DNA from: Albugo candida
Lineage: Eukaryota > Oomycota > Peronosporomycetes > Albuginales
Reading direction: 5' to 3'
Assembly (NCBI GenBank): GCA_040437565.1
Contig: JBDOQK010000001.1
Location: 682,001 to 746,000 of the forward strand
DNA: 64,000 nt
A program made the translations under genes and the position numbers. Numbering within the stretch: position 1 is the stretch's first letter; the number at the start of each line of letters is the position of its first letter. Positions 56,883-64,000 of the stretch are shown here, in pieces. Under the pieces are notes generated by a model, which saw nothing but the letters and a program-made list of their open reading frames with translations, did no database searches and was not told where the DNA came from.

Positions 56883-57540
56883 AATTTTACGAACCACTTA
56901 TAACTTTGCAAAATAACAAATGTGGCATTAGAACAAACAGCTCAACACGATCCAGAGGTCGTTTCAGTTAAGTCTCCGAGGTTTTTATTATCATTATTGC
57001 GTTTAATATATGCGCTATCATGCAAAGCAGTGTATATTTAAGGGTATTGATATCTCGACAACTTTTCTTTCAAATTACAGCATGCCTAGTTGAATTACTA
57101 CTCTCACAACTTTCTCTCTTTGCAAAATACATACATGATTTTATATTTCTTACAGATTACATCCATACAGACCCTAGATTGTTGCTCCAACAGCTCGAAT
57201 CGAGGATTATTTGTGATTGGCTAATGCACAGAACGTTGCATCTGTGATAGGCTATTACTTCTAACAATTATAACAAGCGATCTTGCGGAATTTCGGTTAG
57301 ATTGATAACAAGCTTTAGCAAAAAATTAGACATTTTTCCTTCACAAAATTATTTCTTAACAGATTTTACTCTCGGCTGTTAGTATATAAAAACTCTTGCA
57401 TCTGACGACGCATTATAACTTAACAAACTGGCAATGAGTCGTCTACTAGTGATGAGTGTTTAGCTCAGTTAAAGGTATCTTTCTCTACTAGATTTAGCCT
57501 TAGACGTAAATGACTTTTATTAGTTAAAAATGTAAACCTA

Positions 57541-57747
57541 TTTATTTCTCAAAAGGTTGTGGGAGTATTAATTCAAGTAGGCATGACGTAATCTAAATTG
57601 CAAATAAATGTAATTTAAAAAAATTTTTTGTCGGGATATCAATACCACTAATTATTACTCCAAAAAAGTTGTGAGAGTAAAAATTTAAGTAGGCATGATG
57701 TAATTCAAAATGAGAAATAGTAATGTATTTAAAAGAGATACCAATAC
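57541..57747 (+). repeat. Diverged tandem repeat, two copies of about 100 bp
   Basis: 57541-57647 and 57651-57747 share, in order, GTTGTG[GA]GAGTA, AAGTAGGCATGA[CT]GTAAT and GATA[TC]CAATACC with AT-rich spacers. It lies in the gene desert; origin unknown. Confidence 0.7.
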
Positions 57748-58861
57748 CCTATTTTTATTACAGTAGCACTTCCAAACATGACGCTTATACGTATCGTTAT
57801 TGACAGTAATCATAAAAAATGTTCTCTCAGCATCCTCTCGATCCGATATTGCTTCTCATCAAAACATTCATATTCATATCGTTCCTCAATGCAATTTCTT
57901 TGTCAATTGAAGTTTTTGAACGACCAAAACGCACGAATTTATTCCAACATGTAGCTCCTTTAAATGTGTTTAATTGCGTTTATGTATGCAAACGTATACA
58001 CGGGTTGAATGACAGTGGGTCGTGGGTGAGTCTCAAATCCGTATATTTGACGGTCCAGGTCGACTAATTCGGGAGGCGATCGCTTGATGGAATTATAGCA
58101 TCTTCGATATTAATTCGCGCGCCAATTCACTCTCGGTTTCCTGGCGCCATTATTCTCCAGGATACGATCCGTCAGTCTCATGCAGAAGGCCAGTATGGCT
58201 CACACGCTATATATTCGGAGTTCTTCCCTTTATAAATTGCTCTTGCACAAATAAGCTTGTATAGTTCTCCATCGGCTATCTTGCTATCGATTTCTTGAAC
58301 ATCTTGGTCCTAGTGGCTTTACTCCTCAGTAACATTATCACAAAGCGTCATCGAATGTACGCTGTCGCTTGTTCAATGTGTCATCGAGTCGATACTGTGA
58401 ACTGCTTTTGGATGGAGCGTGTAGATTCGTTTCTTGCTTGTAATTGGTACTCCGGGATCTTGTTCGTGTCGTTTAAGACTGATGAATTAAATGCGATCTG
58501 GTGCTTCTTCGTTGCTCTGCCGTCTGTGATGTGTCAGCGTGACGAGAAAAACCGGAAAATTTCGATTCCAGATGAGACTCAAAGTGTGGTTTACGATTCG
58601 AATAAAAACGAGAAAAATATACGCTCGCTTTGCTGGGGCGGGAACTTTTCTGACGATCAGAAAATCGTGGCGCTGGTTTATTTCACACCATCTCAAACGT
58701 GCCGTTGTCAGCTGAACTAAACGATTGTATCGCCTCGTCGTCTTCGACTCAACTGTCAAGAAGAGCCTCAACGGATTATTCGGGTTATCACAGGCTGATG
58801 CTTGACACATTCGTATCTGGCAATGTGGCTCTTGGTGAAGAGCGTGATTTTGACATAAATA
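57748..58861 (+). other. Unrecognised coding-like sequence upstream of the right B-box copy
   Basis: A 141-codon frame (58295-58720) and, in another frame, 'STQLSRRASTDYSGYHRLML' to 'EERDFDI' (to about 58858) look protein-like. The last part, running into 58862, aligns with the N-terminal exon of the B-box gene at 40800-40840 with substitutions and one 1-nt offset, suggesting a diverged relative of that exon. The remainder is unrecognised. Confidence 0.35.
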
Positions 58862-60808
58862 TTGCTTGAATTGTATTCAAATTATCACACTCGTCATCTC
58901 AGCGAGAAAGTAAAAGACACGGACGATGGGAGGGCATCCGCTCCGACCGACCCTTCTCACTGCGTGGAATGCAACACACACGTTTCTCAAGTATTTTGCG
59001 AGCAATGTCACGATTACTTCTGTGAGCTTTGTTTCAGCGGGCAACATCGGAAGGGGAATCGTAGACTCCATACAATCCAGCCGTGTATTCCAGCGGTAAG
59101 TGATCATCCAAAATATCTCATATCCCTTACTTTCATATAAATGGTCTAGAATATTGACACACAAGCGTCCAACAAGGTCGAATATGCAGAGTCCACAAAT
59201 CGGGAGGAAATGGATGCTTTGGGCTGTAATGATGACAACGAGGCAGAAAGCTCAGCGAGTGAATTTTCTTCTCACCGATTAAATTCTTCACGGAATATCT
59301 GTAATATGATGGGGTCCTTGCTTTCTTTAGGTCGCCATGCGAATACTTTGTCCTCCGAATCTAAACAAATCAAAAGTTCTTGCGCTCAAAGTGTCTTGGA
59401 ACGGGCAAAGTATATCCCTTTACGTCTTACATACGAAGAGCGAAAAGTGTTGCGCACATTGGAAGCCGCGCTTTCCATAAGCCAATACACAGATCAAATG
59501 GACACACTTCAATGCGTGAAGAACCGAACCTGGCGAATTCGTCTGCAACTTCAGCATATTTTCGGCTTTATGACTGGAATCGTGATGGCTTCAAGTTATC
59601 GAGCTGGTCAATCCCTGCTAGATGAAAAGGATTTCAGAGACAAAGAAAAGTTTTTCCAAAACATACTCGAGCTGGGTCGACGGTACAAAATAATGAATCC
59701 TGAGAGAATGCGTGGAGAGTATGGTAAATTGATGTATTTGTTACAAGACGCAGCTGATCCGGGAATCCAAGAGCTGTTGGGTATTTCATTACATAGAAAA
59801 ATTAAAACTGTGTACGACGTACTCGAAAAAGGGAATGCAGTCCAAGTGTTGACTGATTCCAAAATAGAGATCGCGACCACAGTTGTCTCACCAGAAGGAA
59901 AATCACGATCTCAAATTCAAAAGCTGAGACGAGCCAAAGATGCTGCCGTCAAAGAAATTGTTCACAAATACATTGGCGAAAGTTCGCTAAACGAGGACAC
60001 CATTTATCAATGCCTCTACTCCATCGCAGATAACAATTATCATCTCTATTTCGAGCGCGATCCAATTGACCGAATGATTCAATTGTTACACCAACATTTC
60101 AGCTCGCAGCACAAGCACTCTGAAGAAGATACCATTTCGTTAGCGATCGCGCGCGGCCAAGAAGGAGCTCGACTATCTCATTCTCATCAACGTCAATTCC
60201 ATTATGTTTTGCAATCATTGACACTTTGGCGGGAAATTTCGCACGATATGTTTCGTCTTTGGTACCTTACCGACCAAGACTTGCTTTCAGGTACGAATGA
60301 GAAGTATCAGTTGACTGATACGGGTCAAGGCGTTCATCGGGTACAGCCAGCGCCTCTCGTTTCGAGGGCTATGCACGTGATTCTGCATGAGACGCAGCGT
60401 CGTTTGGGTCTGGAGTCGTGGGTCGGCTCGAGTGTGATCCATTTGGGCGATAAAAATGTCCCAAATGCGCTCATGTTTATCGACAAATACACGCAAATTG
60501 GATACATTCTCCGTCCGATTGTAAAGACAATTGATAAATTACCGGAATTGACTACACAATATCGCAATTTACAGCAATATATTGATACGACGTATGGTGG
60601 AATTGTGCAATTACAAAAACAGATTCTAGCGGATTTCTTCCGAGAGGCGTTCGATGGCAGTGGAGGCGACAATTTCTTTGACGCGGGTTCTTGTATTGAT
60701 GGGAGAATGACAAGTGCGTGGAATTGGTGCTCTAATTTACATCGAAAACCTTTCTTTCCAGTGTTTCAAATCGCTGGATTTGTAGGATTTGACGGTAAAT
60801 TTACTTAA
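58862..60808 (+). CDS. B-box / DUF2009 (UPF0652) protein, main part
   Basis: Exon from at least 58862 to 59095 (B-box zinc finger), intron 59096-59149 (54 nt, GTAAGT...CTAG), then a long exon 59150-60808. The DUF2009 domain fills most of it: 'LRLTYEERKVLRTLEAAL', 'LGRRYKIMNPERMRGEYGKL', 'AVQVLTDSKIEIATTVV', 'GKSRSQIQKLRRAK', 'RDPIDRMIQLL', 'ARLSHSHQRQFHYVLQSLTL', 'DMFRLWYLTDQDLLS', 'DTGQGVHRVQPAP', 'VGSSVIHLGDKNVPNALMFI'. This family is widespread in eukaryotes and functionally uncharacterised; the B-box suggests a protein-binding role. Residues 58862-58885 ('LLELYSNY') differ from the left copy ('LLEFYPNF'), then identity is complete. The native 5' end is probably the exon at 40682. Confidence 0.85.
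58886..59147 (+). repeat. 262-bp repeat, right copy
   Basis: Matches 40841-41102; see that entry. Sequence to its left is unrelated or diverged from the left copy's upstream sequence; to its right is the natural continuation of the gene. Confidence 0.93.
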
Positions 60809-60912
60809 TAGATTAAGTTTGTGAGCATTTCATGAATACGATCTCATGCTCGACTTGTACTTGATACGGACAAACTTAGTGTTACCACATAATTCTCAGT
60901 GGGAATCTTTTA

Positions 60913-63106
60913 ATGCTGACTCATCGAAAAACCAAGTCGACTTCTGCGTTGAGCTCGGAGGCGAGTAAACGATCAGGAAATTCAAAAAATAATATTGCAG
61001 TACATTCAATAATTCACGAAAAGTACGAGCGCAAATGCTACGAGGTTCCAAGGCTATCTAAACGGCAATTCTCAGTCTTTATCGCACTTCTAAGCGGTAT
61101 CCTGGGAGCGCTTTGCTATCAGATATTCTACCTCGATCGCAGTATTCCAGAGCTCTCTTTCATGCTACCTGCGGATTCTGTGCGAAATCTTTTCGAAAAA
61201 ATGAATGCAATGGATTGGTCGAAACGCATGCGGGATGACTTTTTCGCTTCTTTTGACTTGCGGCCATCCGCACAACAGTCAGGAGACACAGATCGACCAG
61301 GCATACAGCTTGCGCAGAATAATACCGTTGGCTACTCACCGATTGTGATGCTTCCTGGATTCACATCAACGGGCCTGGAGATCTGGGAAGGCCGCGAATG
61401 TAGTCGAGCGTACTTTCGGCAGCGAATTTGGGGTACAGCTCGAATGTTGCAGCAGTTCATGATGAATCAGGTATGGGAGTGATGTTATATCGCAGAGGTA
61501 TAGATGGTAATTAATTCGTAGAGGTGCTGGCTGGAGCATGTTATGCTCAATCGAAGCTCCGGGTTGGACCCGAACGGCGTCAAACTACGACCAGCTGCTG
61601 GACTTGAGGCTGCTGATTATGTGATTGGAGGTTACTGGGTATGGGGAAAGATTATTGAGAATCTCGCAGATATTGGCTACGATACAAACTCGATGTTTAT
61701 GGCCTCCTTTGACTGGCGCTTGGCACCATTTCTTCTCGAGAAGCGGGACCAATATTTCACCAAGTTGCGGTATATGATTGAAATGGCTAAAACATCAAAT
61801 GGAGACCGGAAAGTGGTCATCATTGCTCATAGTTATGCCTCACAAGTTTGGCTCTACTTCATGAAATGGGTAGAAAGCGATCAAGGAGGAAAGCAAGGGA
61901 ACAGATGGATCGATCAGCATATTGAGGCATTCATCAGTATTGCTGGATCTATGCTTGGTGCTACAAAATCTGTAAGCGCACTGCTGTCTGGCGAGATGAA
62001 AGATACAGCTGAGCTCGGTGGACTGGCAAAGATTCTGGGCTATTTCTTTGGGCACCCGGCTCGGGCTTCGCTGGCTCGATCATGGCCCAGGTGAGTCGAA
62101 TGAATGTTTTTATTGCGAAGTGTGGCTGATTACTATCGCTAGTGTGTCAACAATGTTACCAATTGGTGGTAACATAGTCTGGGGAAACAGTACTTATGCA
62201 CCAGATGACTTGACCTCTCGATTCGCTACTCCTGCAAGCGATTCCACTGGTGAGGAGGCTGACAGATATGGAGAACACGACAGACAAAGTTCACACATGA
62301 AGGAGTTGAATAAAAAGTTCAATCAGGAAGTCTACGAGCACATTACGCGTCATGGAAGCAATGGTCTGATTGTACGCTTTGGTGCGGATTCCGGGACCTC
62401 GAATATCACCGCAAATGAGCTTCTTGAGCTTCTCGGAAATGTGGATGAGAAATTACGATACTTTCATTCCCAAGCCAAAACCAGTGAGGTCGCAGCGAAT
62501 GCATCTGACCCCAAATATGACCACCCCAAATACTGGTCCAATCCGCTCGCAGCAAGCTTACCCTACGCACCAAACATGAAGCTGTTTTGCTTGTATGGAA
62601 TCGGAAAACCTGTGGAGCGTGCTTATTTGTACAAACGAGCTCCAAGAACAATCGATGAGTCTATCCAGACAAGCTGCGACTCCGAAAGCGCTGCCGAAGA
62701 ATGTTCCAGAATCGTTCCCCACATTCTGGACACGGAGTATATGGACCCACCTTGGATCAAAGCTGGCATTCATTTTGTCGATGGAGACGGAACGGTACCG
62801 CTTGTATCATTGGGATATATGTGTGCGCGTGGCTGGCGGCCAACTGAAGAAGAAAAAGCTCGTGGCTGGAATCTGAACCCAGGAAGTGTTGACGTTCGTT
62901 CTCGGGAATACATACACAATCCAGTCTCGCTGATAAAAGACCCTCGTGGAGGCCCAGAAACTTCCGATCATGTCGATATTATGGGGAATCATGCGCTGAT
63001 CCGAGATGTACTCCACATTGTCGCAAAAGAATACGACAAAGTCTCCAACCACGTGCTCTCAGAAATCCATCAGATCGCTGACCGCGTGCGCATCCCTGGA
63101 TCATAG
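60913..63106 (+). CDS. PDAT: Phospholipid:diacylglycerol acyltransferase (PDAT, LCAT family)
   Basis: Exons 60913-61470, 61522-62090, 62143-63106; introns 51 and 52 nt; 696 residues, close to yeast Lro1 (661) and plant PDAT1 (671). A basic cytosolic N-terminus precedes one membrane anchor at about 53-74, so the catalytic domain lies in the ER lumen. Motifs: 'PIVMLPGFTSTGLEIWEG', 'FDWRLAPFLLEKRDQYFTKL', 'AFISIAGSMLGATKSVSALL', Asp591 in 'DGDGTVPLVSL', and His652 in 'SDHVDIMGNH'. The nucleophile is expected at Ser290, in A-H-S-Y-A rather than the usual G-H-S-M-G, a notable deviation. PDAT transfers an acyl chain from phospholipid to diacylglycerol to make triacylglycerol. The gene follows the DUF2009 gene by 104 bp on the same strand. 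Confidence 0.93.
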
Positions 63107-63226
63107 ACTTTAAACCAATTATATGAAGCAAATAGGCTGCTTCCGCGATAAATAGCCAATCCTATAGCACTGGTGTTCTTTTTGTTCAATCAATTTCATT
63201 CTTGGCTGGTTGGTTCCAACGCGAAA

Positions 63227-64000
63227 ATGCCAAAAGCTCCACGAAATGTCAAGAGTAAACGCTCGTGTCCTTTGGAAAAACAGCTCGCATACGATAAGAT
63301 ACCATGGTACGAAAGTAAAAAAAATGGAAATGCTGTCAGCCAAAGTGATTTGGATGCAGTAAGTGAGGAAGATGAGCCTGAAAAGGTGACAGAGAAAACA
63401 ATAAGACTTGCCCGAGAACAGCAACAGGAAGAGCAGAATCGAACTCGGAATCCGAAACTAATGGTCGGAAATAGTAATCAAAAGGCTGAAAGCAGCGACG
63501 AAGGCTCGGACGATGATGATATGAGAGGAACAGACAGCGAAGAGGACGATTTGATCAAAGTCGAAGATGGTTACGTGCAGGAAGTCGAGCTTTTTGAAGA
63601 AGATGAGAGCGTTCTTGCAAGCTTTATGATGCCCTCTGCCTCTGAACGACGTAACTTGGCAGATATTATCATGGAAAAAATTCAACAGAAGGAAGCTGGT
63701 GAAGGAGAGATTGCAAGCAGCACATTGGAACGACAGTTTGATCCAAAAATTGTTCAAGTGTATACAGGCGTGGGAAAAATCTTGCATCGATACACGTCAG
63801 GGAAACTGCCGAAAGCTTTCAAAGTGATTCCGAGTCTGAGTTATTGGGAAGATATTTTGTGGCTAACAGAACCCAGTAAATGGTCACCTCATTCTATGTA
63901 TGCAACCACACGAATTTTTGCATCCAATTTGAACCCAAAAATGGCCGAGCGATTCTATAATATATTCTTATTAGAACATGTGCGTCAAGATATACGAGAC
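63227..64000 (+). CDS. BYSL: Bystin (ENP1-like), 5' part
   Basis: The frame from ATG 63227 is open for 258 codons to the window edge, so the gene is incomplete here. The N-terminus is charged ('MPKAPRNVKSKR') with an acidic middle, as in all bystins. The conserved domain begins at about residue 165: 'FDPKIVQVYTGVGKILHRYT', 'SGKLPKAFKVIPSL', 'WEDILWLTEPSKWSPHSMYA', 'TRIFASNLNPKMAERFYNIF', 'LLEHVRQDIRD'. ENP1/bystin is needed for 40S subunit assembly and 20S pre-rRNA export. It starts 120 bp after the PDAT stop on the same strand. About 180 more residues are expected beyond the window. Confidence 0.95.
   Translation, partial: MPKAPRNVKSKRSCPLEKQLAYDKIPWYESKKNGNAVSQSDLDAVSEEDEPEKVTEKTIRLAREQQQEEQNRTRNPKLMVGNSNQKAESSDEGSDDDDMRGTDSEEDDLIKVEDGYVQEVELFEEDESVLASFMMPSASERRNLADIIMEKIQQKEAGEGEIASSTLERQFDPKIVQVYTGVGKILHRYTSGKLPKAFKVIPSLSYWEDILWLTEPSKWSPHSMYATTRIFASNLNPKMAERFYNIFLLEHVRQDIRD

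Noticed and set aside
58487-58810. 107-codon minus-strand frame
   Set aside because: Antisense to equally open plus-strand frames; no recognisable motif on the minus strand.
1-64000. CRISPR array, bacterial operon or prophage
   Set aside because: No spaced repeat series; genes carry spliceosomal introns and eukaryotic domains.

Overview
The window looks like nuclear DNA of an oomycete, most plausibly a white-rust (Albugo-like) genome; the genus is an inference. Supporting signs are compact genes in both orientations, introns of mostly 46-63 nt with GTAnG/GTGAG donors and TNCTAAC-like branch points, an oomycete-style START-FYVE-GAF protein, a PH-kinase-EF-hand protein, a flagellar dynein assembly factor (DAW1/ODA16, expected where motile zoospores occur) and a fragment resembling the N-terminal header of Crinkler (CRN) effectors.

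Layout. 1-2.1 kb: no supportable gene. 2.1-18.8 kb: F-box protein, PH/CAMK/EF-hand kinase, Rsa3-domain protein, POT/PTR peptide transporter, START-FYVE-GAF protein, a dual cyclic-nucleotide-binding-domain protein rebuilt here from 8 exons, KRI1, a PHO80-type cyclin and a small unknown protein. 18.8-21.2 kb: gene-poor. 21.2-28.6 kb: casein kinase 1, PRELI/MSF1, PPP4R1-like HEAT protein and DAW1. 28.6-33.1 kb: decayed sequence with the CRN-like fragment. 33.1-41.1 kb: NBR1-like autophagy receptor (PB1, four-tryptophan domain, UBA), PNUTS-like PP1 regulator, Rieske protein, and the 5' exon of a B-box/DUF2009 gene. 41.2-58.9 kb: a gene desert of decayed coding sequence, a Ty3/gypsy reverse transcriptase relic and a tRNA-like element. 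58.9-64 kb: the rest of the B-box/DUF2009 gene, PDAT and the first part of bystin.

The most consequential structural point is that the B-box/DUF2009 gene is cut by a 17.8-kb block, with 262 bp repeated at both ends. Most other 100-N gaps are also flanked by repeats of 11-315 bp. These look like contig ends that overlapped but were not merged, so several genes (peptide transporter, FYVE protein, PRELI) appear longer or frameshifted in the raw sequence than they really are.

Functional themes are basic cell biology: ribosome biogenesis (KRI1, bystin, Rsa3-like), phosphatase regulation (PPP4R1, PNUTS), lipid handling (PDAT, PRELI), selective autophagy (NBR1-like), signalling kinases and cyclic-nucleotide sensing. 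All exon models were built by eye from reading-frame continuity and splice consensus and have not been checked against transcripts.
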